This document shows, piece after piece, positions 50,417 to 62,100 of a stretch of 64,000 bases of DNA. Position 1 is the first letter of the stretch; each line of letters starts with the position of its first letter. The stretch comes from Crotophaga sulcirostris (taxonomy: Eukaryota > Chordata > Aves > Cuculiformes > Crotophagidae), in the NCBI GenBank assembly GCA_013397455.1, contig VYZB01000521.1, positions 248,001-312,000 of the forward strand, given 5' to 3'. The notes beneath the pieces are model-generated. The model was not told where the DNA came from, did no database searches, and saw only the letters and a list, made by a program, of their open reading frames with translations. The position numbers and the translations under genes are program-made.

Positions 50417-51045
50417 TAACAGTTTCTGGTTTTGTTTTGGAAGGGCTTTCCTCCTCTGTTTCAGCACCGAGTGTGTCTCTTCAGCTGCTCTCTACCTTAT
50501 CCATTTGCCCATTTAAACTGTTGAGCTGAGAAGTTATTGCTTCATGTTTGCATTCTAGAAATGTCACTGGAGCCCGCAAGGCATTAGATTTTGCGAGGAT
50601 TTGTTCAAACGTTTATCGCTGGCTGCTGCTCTAGGGGGACTGGAGTTTTAGCTGCTACTGGCAAGACAGGCTGCCTGAGTCCACTGGAGGCTGCAGCTTG
50701 AAAAACGTCCTCTGCTGCCTTTGCTTTTGGGTTTCGGTATGCTTACAGCTGATTAAGCAGACCCCAACCTGTGAATATTTGTATTCTCCAAGCTCCGTGC
50801 CCTTCCCTTTGTGTCAGTGGTATGGTTGGAGGCACGCTGCCTCACAAGCAGTTTTAAAATGCAACTTTTTTGTTAGAGACAAAACATCACCTGTGGTAGA
50901 CAATGCGTTTAGGTGGGAGCGCCCTGTAGTATGACAGCAGTGTAGTGAGACAGGCTGGCAGGTCTCATTTTGCACAAGGCACTGGTGTTTGACAGCCTCA
51001 TAACAAGGCAGATTTGGGTACTTTTCCTCTCTGCTTGCCAAGGCA
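50417..51045. other. Non-coding, no gene seen
   Basis: Mixed-composition sequence with short unrecognised open frames on both strands around 50.7-51.1 kb. No exon or repeat could be supported. Confidence 0.6.
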
Positions 51046-51165
51046 CCTTGGTCATTTCTGTGCCTGCATTTCATCACCTGTTAAGTGTGGATAGTGGTAT
51101 CTGCTTACATCAGAGAGGCTTTGTGAGAATGAACAGTGGTTTTGCAAGGCACAGAATAATGGGAA
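51046..51165 (+). mobile_element. Ancient MIR/L2-like fossil, sense
   Basis: The order CTTGGTCATTTCTGTGCCTG, CATTTCATCACCTGTTAAGT, GTGGATAGTGGTATCTGCTT and GGCTTTGTGAGAATGAA follows the sense consensus of the MIR/L2 core and 3' end (control of TCTGTGCCT, TCATCTGTAAAATGGG, TACCTCA and TTGTGAGGATTAAA positions). Divergence is high, as expected for a pre-amniote-split insertion. Confidence 0.6.
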
Positions 51166-51485
51166 CATTTAGGTAGACAATACTTCTATGACCCCTGATG
51201 ATCTAAACAACAATTCTCTGTCTGTGCAAAATGCTATCGTTAGGTAAGCCTCAAAGTGAACTTTCCAACATGCTGTCATACTGGATACACTGCTAAGAAG
51301 CATTCCCCCAATTTTTAACTTTCAAAGGTAGCTTCCTTGTCATTGCTGCCCATCAGGAATACCTAGGGACTAAGTAAAGCACCCACTGGATTCTTAATCA
51401 GTCAGTAGTAATATCACTATTTTTCTTTTATATTGCATCATAATGCAAGGATCTGAACAAAGCACTCCTGCTGTTAATTAATAAC

Positions 51486-51625
51486 ACTTAATAAACCTCA
51501 TGGGGTAGATGGTAATTATTATACTCATATACAGGCAGGGAGGTGGAGACTCAGAAGCATTTGGTGACTGTTCAGTGTCACACCTAGTTATTAAATCCCA
51601 TGACTTCTGGCACCCTGTCCTGATT
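51486..51625 (-). mobile_element. Ancient MIR/L2-like fossil, antisense
   Basis: On the plus strand the landmarks are ATAAACCTCATGGGGTAGAT, TAATTATTATACTCATATAC, AGGTGGAGACTCAG, TTGGTGACTGTTCAGTGTCA, CACCTAGTTATTAAATCCCA and TGACTTCTGGCACCCTGTCC. This is the reverse complement order of the MIR/L2 consensus. It lies about 320 bases from the sense copy at 51046 and in opposite orientation. Confidence 0.65.
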
Positions 51626-53479
51626 TCCAGCAACAGATTTCCCATTCAGTTCCTCACATGGAAAAAGAAAAAAAACAAGCCACCAAACTGATGGGCTTTT
51701 CAAAAACACAGATTTGGGGCTTTATCTTTGTAAGCAATGATCCTGTCCCTAGTGCCTCCATCAGAGTCTAAGACCCCGTCGTGTGGAGGACAGCTTGTCC
51801 TTAGGGGATCGTTGGCCCAAAAGGTTTCCATATGCAATTATCTATTCTTAAAGGTCTTTTTGATAACTGGCTACAGCATTAAACAGGGAAAACTGAACCA
51901 TCAGACAAATGATGCTTAAAACCACTCTTTGGAAAAGCGCAGTAATCTGGTCCTTCTGGTTTCATGGGGATTGGCATGGTAACAAGCATCGTTTCTCCCT
52001 TTAGTACCTCCTTCTCCCCTGAACTTAAACTTTATGTCTGCTATAAAATATTGTTTGAGAGATGCTGCCACATCCCTGACATGATGATATATTGCAGTAG
52101 TAACACAATAGGGATTGTAAGTGTCTGGAACAGGGGAGAGATCTTGGGAACAAATCCAGAGGTGAAACCAATAGAAGATTTATTTTGCTCCCATGCTCTC
52201 TTGCTGTCTGGAAGAAGGCTCTGCTGCAGCACCACTGAATCACTTTGTATAGCCAAGTTTTATATTAGTAGCTGGCTTGAGTCAAGCTTAGCACAAACAA
52301 ACGCTTTATTTCCTTCTGTCTGAGACACACATTAACCTTGTTCTTTCATATTATAGGGTCAGCCCCCAATTACCCAGACAGCCCAGAAGCTCCACTCTGG
52401 AGGCCAGGACTGTGGCAAGCCCTTGTACCCCTTCCCTGTCCCATGCTGCTGCAACCTTTTTGCTGCCAGCTGCTGCAGAGGGTCGTTTTCCACGTATGTG
52501 CAGAAAGGACATGTCTCCTGTCTATTGATGAAAGCTGGAGGATGAGATTGTCTCCTGCTTTTCCGGAGGAAACTGTTGGCTGACGGAGACCATCTCCCCC
52601 CAGATTCATCCTCAGCCCAGCCCCATCCTCAGGCACCACTCTGGCATGAGGAACGGTGGGATAGATTCTCTTTATGCGGTGTCATATCATGTGTGCTGGG
52701 TACAATCTTTCAAAGGGCAGTAACAGAAAGGTGATTTTGCTTCTTCCGTGGCTCTCTGAGAGTGATTGAAAATGCATAGGTTGTCACTTGCTCCCTTAAA
52801 CTCTTCGTGCAGTCCCCAAGGGCCAAATTTCACAACCATCACTGGCTCCCAAATAACAAAAAAAAAAAAAAAAATGAGTTGTCTGGTTTAGAAACAAAAC
52901 ACCTAAAGATGTGTTTGCTTTTATTTCATGTTTAGTTTCTAAGTCTGAGGATATACTTTTCACATCTATGTGCCTGCAAACGTCAAGGAAGTGTCCTGCT
53001 CTTCCCACACACATGTTGGGTGGCTGATGAGAGTCTCATTTAGGTATGTCAGCTAGGTAGCCTAATCCCTTCTCCTAACCAGTAAAGCTGTAAGAACATA
53101 CTGGTATTATGAAACTTGCTGTATAATTGAAGCAACTGGCAACAAGGCATTCCCTGATCCTGGGTCTTGAAAATGCAGCCTGTGTTTGAAAAACTGAAAT
53201 TAATTCAAAATGAGATTTTCTTGAACTTCAAGAGCACATGGCGGCTGGCTCTGACAGACCCATTGGTCCTTTGTAAATTGAATTCTTGGAGGTTCACATT
53301 GCTCTAGAGTCTGAATTATAACAGTCTAGAGTCTGAATCATGCACAGTCCAACTTTGACAAAACCTATACATTCATAAAGACTAGTTAGGATTTTTTTTG
53401 TTTCTTCTATTCTTATTTTTGTCTGGATTGACTGCAGGAAAGAGTGACCATTTTGAAATGGATGATAGTCTCAGTAGTT
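51626..53479. other. Non-coding, no gene seen
   Basis: No supported gene. An A17 run lies at 52858-52874 and a 22/23-base tandem duplication at 53303-53347. Overlapping open frames on both strands near 52.0-52.6 kb are unrecognised. Confidence 0.6.
53303..53347 (+). repeat. 22/23-base tandem duplication
   Basis: TCTAGAGTCTGAATTATAAC-AG (53303-53324) is followed by a near copy TCTAGAGTCTGAATCATGCA-CAG (53325-53347). It is a local duplication. Confidence 0.9.
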
Positions 53480-53935
53480 CATAGAACCATAGAATGGTTT
53501 GGGTTGGAAGGGACCTTAAAGCCCATCCAGTTCTGCCCCCGTGCCACGGGCAGGGACACCTCCCACCAGCCCAGGCTGCTCAAGACCCCATCCAACCCAG
53601 CCTTGAACATCTCCAGGGAGGGGGCACCCACAGCTTCCCTGGGCAACCTGTGCCAGGGCCTCATCACCCTCATCGTGAAGAATTTCTTCCTAATATCTAA
53701 CCTAAATCTCCCCTATTTCAGCTTCAAACCATTACATCTTGTCCCCTCACTGCACTCCCTGATAAATATCCCCTCCCCAGCTTTCCTGTAGCCCTCTTTA
53801 CGTACTGGAAGGCTGCTATGAGGTCTCCCCAGAGCCTTCTCTTCTCCTGGCTGAAGAACCTCAACTCTCTCAGTCTGTCTTCATATGAGAGGTGCTCCAG
53901 CTCTCTCATCATCTTCGTGGCCCTTTCCTGAGATA
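53480..53935 (-). mobile_element. CR1 LINE, 5'-truncated 3' end
   Basis: Read on the minus strand, the segment encodes the CR1 ORF2 C-terminal end: ERATKMMRELEHLSYEDRLR, then FFSQEKRRLWGDLIAAFQYV, and in another frame HRLPREAVGAPSLEMFKAGLD. A stop or frameshift separates the two parts, so the coding remnant is broken. The 3' UTR carries GGGCTTTAAGGTCCCTTCCA and the tail octamers ATTCTATG and GTTCTATG at 53480-53495. The conserved-octamer tail and GGGACCTT block are the usual avian CR1 3' signature. The element stops at about 53935, so only the last 450 or so bases were inserted or survive. Confidence 0.95.
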
Positions 53936-55933
53936 CCAAACACAATCTGAAAACATCTATTAAATCAATGAAACAGCACAAGTAGGGCCCCATGCACAGG
54001 GAAGTCTGCAACAGGTTTGCTCATTCAGACCTTGATCATACAGCTTTACCAGTGCAAAGGGAACCCTCCACAGACTTCGGATGTGCAGATGGCACAGGCT
54101 ACACAGCTCTACCAGCCCCTTAATAGGCTGCAAACTGTTTGGACATTGGAGCGTGACTGCTCAACTGCTCTGGGAGAGGACTTGGAGCTAAACTCCCCAG
54201 AGCAGCATTTGGCTGGTCATTTGGATTGAAACAAATGACACATTGAAATTACGCCCCCACACTCCTGCAAGATTTCAGGCAGTCTTACTTTTATTTTGTT
54301 TTGTTTATTCATTTATTTAAAAGAGGAAGGTATTTCAGTGCTCTTGAAAAGCCAGTACCCAGCAGGACTGAGAACAGCCTGAAAGGATGCTGGCAAGCCC
54401 CGGGCATTTCCCTTACGCCGCCAAAGCACCCCAGGCTTTCCTGACAATAGTCCTATTCCTCTCCCGTGCCCCTCCAGAGCAATGACTGAAAATCACACCA
54501 CTGTGTTAATTTCTTGTTGTTGTTTGTTAAATATATAGCATGTATGTGGTTTAGTCTTTATTAGCCACCATTAAAAAGTAAATGAAACAAGAAGCAACAA
54601 ATGAAGCTTTCATTTCAAGCAGAGCTGGGTTAAACAAATGATCAATCCTTCAGCTGGAGGACTGAATGTAGTGGTTACAAAAAGCAGACCAGAAAACATA
54701 CAGAACTGCCTTAGAAAAAAAAAAACACCCAAAATGAAATAGTGGGAAACAAAGAGTTATTCAGTTGATCAAGTGATAGACGCAAATGAAGGGAACAAGG
54801 GGTGCAAGACCTTGTGTCAAACAGCATTTCATTTTAAATACCCCAGCTTAAGCCTGTTCATTGGAAGGAAGGTTATATTCAGAAAGGCAGGATATATTAC
54901 TATGCCTATCAGCAGTGACAAGGCATAAAGAGCAGCAGTGTTTGATCAGGCTTTCACAGGTAATGTAATGTTTCCACTAGGAATTAAACATAAAACTTTT
55001 TTTGGTTTTATAATGCAGAGGAGAGGGAGACTTGTAACAAACAATAGTATAGTGGATGTTTGCAAATCAAAACAGCACACTAAAAAGGTACATAACAGTC
55101 TTATTGCTTTACAGAGATAAGGCAAAACCCCCATCTGCCCACCGATCTGTATGATCTGTGCCACTGTGCAGCAGCCCCAAAGACAGGGCTCCAATAATTT
55201 TTAAAGCTTAAAAGACAACTATAAATGTTTAAATGAAAACCATAGCAATTGTATTATTAATATGACTCCATAGTTTGTACTGCACCCAAAATACATAGTT
55301 TGTAGTGTGTCCAAATGAAGATGAGGGCACACACTGTACACATTCAGGACGAGGAACTATCTCTCCCTTGGATTGTATGTGCTAGAGGCTGCTCAGAATC
55401 TGAACAAAGAAACCACATTAGGAGCAGCCTGATGGAGATGTGGGACTGGGACAGGAGCTCTTTCCAGGCTCCCAGCATGACCCAGAGTGTTGCACTTCTG
55501 GCTAACTCTTGCGCTCTGTGCTGTAGCTAAACTTCCAGAAAACCAAGCAATGGCCACAGGGAAGGTTGAAGATTTGCAGAATGCCACTTTTCTGTCTTGG
55601 TGTTCTCTCCCTTGTAAACACAGAAAAAAACAAGCACCTGGAAAGCATTTTTTAAAAATACATTAATGATTAAAGACTTGCAAAATGAATCTGCAGACTT
55701 TCAAGGGGGATGTGCAGCAAGAATACATGGGATGAATTTTCTTTAATTAGAAGATTGTTTACATAGCCCATACCAAATCAATGACAGGTTGGTAGACACC
55801 CTTTAAAGGAGATTGCATGGTATCAGTCTGAGGAGAGTGATGTGCAGGAGAGGAAGAAACTTGAGCTCATCCCTTCCATCAACTCCTTCCCTGCCTGCAG
55901 TTTAGCAAACAAACAAAAAAAATCTCTTGTCTC
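53936..55933. other. Non-coding stretch between two CR1 copies
   Basis: No gene. It holds an A-rich run near 54715-54725 and a 25-base divergent tandem duplication at 55269-55318. Confidence 0.65.
55269..55318 (+). repeat. 25-base divergent tandem duplication
   Basis: CATAGTTTGTACTGCACCCA-AAATA (55269-55293) is followed by CATAGTTTGTAGTGTGTCCA-AATGA (55294-55318). Several substitutions separate the units, so the duplication is not recent. Confidence 0.8.
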
Positions 55934-56199
55934 TGGTGACGAATGATAGGACCTGAGGGAATGGCAGGAAGATGTGCGGGAGGAGTGTTAGCTTGGATAT
56001 TAGGAAAAGGTTCTTCACTCCGAAGGTGGTGGAGCACTGGAACAGCTCCCCAGGGAAGCAGTAAAGCTGCCAAGTAGTATTTGGACAATACCCTCAGACG
56101 CATGGTGTGAATGTTGGGATTGTCCTATGGAGGGACAGGAGTTGGACTTGATGATCATTGTGGGTCCCTTCCAACTTGGGATACTCTGTGGTTCTATGA
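55934..56199 (+). mobile_element. CR1 LINE, short 3' fragment
   Basis: The plus strand shows a GGATATTAGGAAAAGGTTCT block with TTCACTCC (remnant of the RKKFFT-type motif), then GGTGGTGGAGCACTGGAACA (EHWNRL-like), CTCCCCAGGGAAGCAG, and the 3' UTR GGAGTTGGACTTGATGATCA with GGGTCCCTTCCAACTTGGGA. It ends in ATACTCTG and GTTCTATGA octamer-like tail units. Indels break the reading frame. Only about 265 bases remain, with the 5' ends of this and the 53480 copy facing each other. Confidence 0.93.
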
Positions 56200-59100
56200 A
56201 ACAGCCAGACTGTGTAGCTTAGCCTCTCTTCAGGTTTCGCTAAGCAGCAGGGTGCAAGAATCTCTTGATATATCCGAGTTAGTTCTGAAAGGGCTGAATG
56301 AAGTCCAGGAGCCATGTTATGACATGCAAGATAATTGAGATAAGATTTTTGCACAGGCATCATTGTTTCTGGTGTCCAGGTTGCAAATACAGGCATTGTG
56401 TTGTATTATGGAGAGACCATAAGATCTCTAGAGATCCTGGAGATGGAAACATGCTAGGGGACCTTTCTAAATTGAATTTGGATATCCAGAATCATCCCTC
56501 CTTGCACTGGGAATCTCGACCCTTAGAAACCACCCAGTTCACTGTGGGAGTTTCTTGTTCAAGCACAGAAGGATGCGCAGAGCATCTTCTCTTTCTGCCC
56601 TGACTATCACAAGTCAGAAAATACATCTTAACACCATGGGTTTAGATCTATAAGGGAACAACAGAAGGCGCAAGCACGATGACCACTGAACTAAGAACCT
56701 CCACATTAGACACAGATGGTAACATCCTCCTGTAGTAGTTTGGACAAGAGATGGGAGGACCAGGGAAAAAAAGCCAGGAGAACCTGGCCACTTTGGATTT
56801 GGTGCTCTCTGTGATTGCTAAGCCTGATTCTGGATTGGCAGAAGTGTTTTCTGGAACTCATGTGTTAAACTTTCTAAGTTTAATGCTGAATTACTTGATC
56901 TGGTATTTGACTTCCCACTGAAGTATTTTTAAAGAACTTCTTTGGCCAATCCAAATCATATGCTAAAAATAAATAATAAAAAAGGCTAAAATACACAGTG
57001 AGGGTGGGAGCATAGAATGGCAGACCACAATAGAGTGAAATCCAACAAACTGCATTTAAGCTTGGGTTTGGGCATATAAGTAGGAATACCAAATTCATCT
57101 GGGCTGTTGTCATGATGACAGCTAGGTCACATGGTGCTTAATGGATTTATCATACAGATAGAGAGAGAAGAGACCCCAAAGGTGGATACGTCTGGTGACA
57201 GTAAAGAAGTTAAAATTTTCTGCTGCAAAATGGAGTCAGAAGTGTGTAAAAGGCACATATAAAAATTTGGGCAAATTCTGCCCCAAAAGAAGTCTTTAGC
57301 AACCCTTATAATTACAAGGTACAAATTATGATTTTTTGTAAGGGTCGTATTTATCTTTGCCTTTTTAAATGAGGTGCAGACTATTTCTTTTCTAGTCTAA
57401 ATAGGAGCAGTGTGTTTCCCTAGGTATGTCCCTACTTTCCTCTCTAAAGATTTCCATTTATAGTTTTTGAAATACTGGCAAGTATGCAGAAGGTGTAAGC
57501 TGTGCTATTGCAAAGCCCAGTACATATCATCACCAAGCATTTGCCATACGGGAACCTTAAATTAGAATTACGACTGGCTTGGCAGTAGTTGAGCTAAATA
57601 CTTGTTTCTTCACCTGGTTGGCCAGTCCAACAAAATAGCAGAAATGTATGTGAGGTGAACAAAAGAAAAGGGTTTCCCAATTGAAATGAAAACCAACATG
57701 GAAGGGTATTTAATTTTTTTTTCTTCCTCAGCCCAAGCTGAATGATTTTTTATAGAACAGAAAAATAACTTTTTGTATGCTATATGTCACCAGTGGTTTT
57801 AAAATGTTTTTATTGATAAAACATTTTTCACTTCTTACCCACTGAAAATATGCCCTTTTTGATTCAAATAGTTTGTTGAATTTGTGGACAGATTTGTTTG
57901 GCCTGAGGTATATTTTTCAGGAAAAACAATTGCTGCAAGAAACTTGCCCTACTCACTAGCATCTCTACAGTACTTTCTGCTTCCCTGGACAGTAGTTATT
58001 TACTTTGTTTTATTTAGGAAGAAGATGGAGGTGATTCAAGTCTTTTTTAATACAATAACTATCATTTTAAGCAGTAAGCAAAATGATTTGGTGTGTCACT
58101 GTGTTCTGATGCTTATACTCTCATGTATATTGCTGGACTGGCTGGGCCTTGGCGTTAGCTTTTGGACACATCATCTATAAAATCAGGCCAAGTTTTGATC
58201 AGATCGTCTTAGGGCATTAAGATTTCCAATCCATGCTATCATATGGTGAACCTGCAGTACTTTAGGCACTCATTTATTTAGATGAGAAGCTTTAGCATGG
58301 CAGCATATCCCCATCACCAACATAAAAAGTTGATGCTCTGATAAACTGGTGTTTCAGTGAGTCACTCTCATCTGTGCGGGCTACAAATGAACAAAGTAAC
58401 AGTATTTGCAGGTACATCATAGCAGCTCTCAGGAAAGATAATTTCTAGAAATACTTGCTTGTTACTGCTTCCACAACTTGAGAGCAGAATGAGGGCATTG
58501 AGTTTAATATGAAAATAAAACCGTAGAAGAGATGCTCTAAGTATGGAAGTGTGGCAGATGAAAGAACTGTTTAGGAGCAGTGACATTATAATAGTTTCTT
58601 GCTTTACTACAGCTTGCCTAGACATAAATAAGATTGAAAAGTGCTTAGTTTTCTTCTTCTAAAATATAAAATGTCCAACAGAAATGAAGGACAGAATTTT
58701 TGTGAGAAGTAATACTCTGTTTTCAGTGCTGGCTCAATGTAGATCTACTGTCGTGTGTCAGAGAGAGACTTGGGTTATTTCCTTAGTTTCTTGGTCAATA
58801 AATACAGTTTTGGTATGAAGAATGTGTGACATTATACAGCCTGCATTTCAAAGAAGCATTTTAGCTGTTCAGGAAGCAGCAGATACATTATTATTTGACT
58901 TCTTAATAGCACTTCATAATCTGTTTCAGTTCTTCTCCTTCACTTGTCGCTATGGTTATTTAAGAAAATTAGGTTTTATGCAATTTAATATAAAATCTCT
59001 GCCAAGATAATAGTGGATAATTCACTCGTGTTTTAAATTTGAGAGCAAACCCAGTATTTTCCAAACTCCAATTTCCATGAGTTAGGCATCTGGTGTCTTG

Positions 59101-62100
59101 AGACCACGGTTCTAAGCAAATGGTGACGTTACTGTGAAGGGCTTGATGAGAGCTGTGGGGCTGGGACAGGGCGCGAGGCTCGGGAGTGCTCCCAGATCCA
59201 ACCCAAGGACGGCTGCCAGGAGGACGGCTGCTGGAATGGCCAACACACGAGGATGGTGTCTTTGCCAAGGGACTGAACTTGACGCAGCTTGGAGGGGGAG
59301 GGAGACTGAAGGAAATTATGGGACTGGGGAACTGTTTTCAGACCCTGAAAGCAGACCGCAGTTTCAGACAGTACTATTATTCAGCAATGTGAATAGGAAA
59401 TTGTTCCTGCCTCTATACAGATCTCTGGCCCCACTGCACATGGTGCTGCACAGTAGAACAAGCGGTGTTTGGCCAGGTACTTAACCTGTTCACTGCCAGT
59501 TTTGTTTCTTGTCAAACTGCCCATGCTGTGGAGATGTTATGATTCAGAGGCTGAAGTTATATCCAGATGTAAAAACCCCGAGGGTCTCCCACAGTACCTC
59601 CAGCAAACCATCACCAATGCATGGGGATTGCACTGTGCCCTCTGGTCAGTTTCAGCGGTGCCAAGCACACTGTTTGTGCCTGGCCAAGAGTCACGTGGAC
59701 ATTTTTCTCAGCAGACCTGGCTGCACACATGCAGGACTGTATTGTGTGCACGCACACACCACTGCTAGAGTGTCTCTGTTTCCTTGTTCTGTAGCACTGC
59801 TTTGGGGGTTTTCACCCTAGCTATGTGATCACGTGCCCTCCAAACCATTCTTTGACCCCTCAGGCCTCAGAAACTTGAGGCTTTGCTCATATAGAGATTT
59901 TCTTCAGCATTTTATGTGGGAATGGAGGGCTGTACTGAAGTAGTTGTATCAGTTCAACATCTCGTGTGAGTGCAGTTACACTCAGTAGGTGCAGGATCTA
60001 TTCAACTTTATAGCAGTAGGAGCAGAGGGCTCATTTGGATCTCATATCTGTGTGTGCATAATCAGCTCTTTCTTGTAGGCTGCCTGATTAAGCATGATCT
60101 TGGGTCTTGGCTGTGCCCATTTAGCGTTTCTGAATTGAAGCTCTATGGACATGTGTGGCAATCTCTGTCCTGTGTATTCACTGAATAAATACATATTTAA
60201 CCTCTCCAAACACAGAATGTGGTGTGCCAGGGACACTTAGTGGCACTTGCTCCACAGGTGGCCTTCCCAATGGTCCTCTCCATCCACAGTGGCATGGAGA
60301 AGCCTCTGGGGCAGGCTAGTCATCGTATGGTTGCACTGATGGGACAGCCTGCGCGGGAGCATTCTGACCAGAGGGATATCTGCCACTGGGTGACAGCTAC
60401 CCTTGCTGGCATGGTGTGATGGGAGAAAAAGGCTAACATTTGGCAAGCTGCCAGGAATGGATGAGGTGCAAGCAAAGGAGGCTGCTGCAGCCACCAGCTC
60501 CAGCCTTGGAGAAGGTTGGGTCTTCAGCCTTCTTGCCACTGTCTGCATTTCTTCCCCTTCCCCATCCTCAACCACAGTTTTTCCATGTGTTGAAAATGTA
60601 TGTGTACTTCCTTTTGCATTTACCAGTGGTTGCTGGGGAAGGGAGGCTGGTATTTTGGTTTTGGTTGCTTCAGGAGCTCAGTCCTCATTGATACTTGCCA
60701 GGTCTGAGTTGTTAAAGTGGAAATGTTTTGAGCTGAGTGCAGAAATGTCTGCGGGGAGAAAAACAGAGCTGGTTGGTTTTCCTTTAAAAATAAAATAAAG
60801 GTCCCTCTAAAATTCACCCATGGGCCAAGGAACAAACATGATAAATTGCAGCCCAGAGGGTAATTCTTCTGGAAAGGTAAAATCATCTAAAAATAGCACC
60901 TTAGAATGAAAGTCCTTCATTGACAATAACTACAGTGTTGCTACGGTGATGCTGGAAAGAAATGATCGTTGATACTTACACTGCCACAGAACTATCCCCC
61001 GCCCTCCCATGGTATGAATCAACTGCTAGTATTAAAATTACAGACAAATTTTGTGTTATATTTCAATTTTTTTCCTTGTCTGAATGCTTTTCTGTTCTAT
61101 TGCATGTCCCTCAGACAAATGAAACACTGGCAGAGAAAGGCATTCAAATAAAGTTTATTGGTCAGCTCGGTGTGATCTATCTACGTTTTGTGTCAATTGC
61201 AACTCAGTGCTATTTCTTTTTACCAGCACAGTTTGCTCCAAGAGCAGGGAGATGGCTGTCAGAATGAGACCCAAAGATAATAGCTTGATGGGACTGCTCA
61301 CTTTTTTTTTTTTTTTTTGCCTGCAGCAAGTAAAAGACATAACACTGCTAAAATTCTGAGCCTTTTGTTTCAATAAATTTCAAGTTGAACACTTCCCAAG
61401 GTACACGCTATCCTGCTTTGTGAGGATTATGGGAGATGAAAAAGTCGAAACTCCGAATTTCTTTTAAGAAAACACAGTTTGACAGTAAAGAGTTTTTCTT
61501 TCAGCGTACATACCAACAAGAGAAAAGCTGGGTAATACCCTTTTGATATACTCAGCCCATTCAGGCCTGGTTTTGGGGGGATTTGAAATGCAGCATGGTT
61601 TCAAAACATTTGTGGCTCTGCAGAGACTATATTTGCAGGCAAGTAAAGCTTTACAATCCTTTGTGTAGCAGCTGAAACCTACTCAACTGTCTGCCTTAGG
61701 TAAAACTGGTAAATGGCTCTGCTTATACAGCAGCTGCATCTCAAATGTGAGCCATACAGCTGGCGGCAGACCAGTTGCAATGTAGATGATATTTTAATTT
61801 CCTCATCAAATGCTGTCAGTAATTTGTGGGGCTTTCCTTAGAGAAGTGAAGCAATATTAAAACACACAGTGGGTACTGTATGATATTTTCTGCCTTCCTT
61901 GAAGAGCCCAGAGTATGCCAGTTACACTGTAGACAGTGTTGTATGAATATGAAAGAAAAATATATCAATGTGTTCTTAAAATTAAGTTTAATTTCTAGCT
62001 GCATATAGAGTTTTTGTCTCTGACTTTCTTCATATTGATGTTGGGCTAGAGCCATCAGCATGCAAAAAATTGCTTATATATGGCACCTACCCTTACCTAA

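Noticed and set aside
50067..50516. 149-codon open frame on the plus strand
   Set aside because: It crosses the 35-N gap, so its continuity is unknown, and the readable residues are unrecognised.
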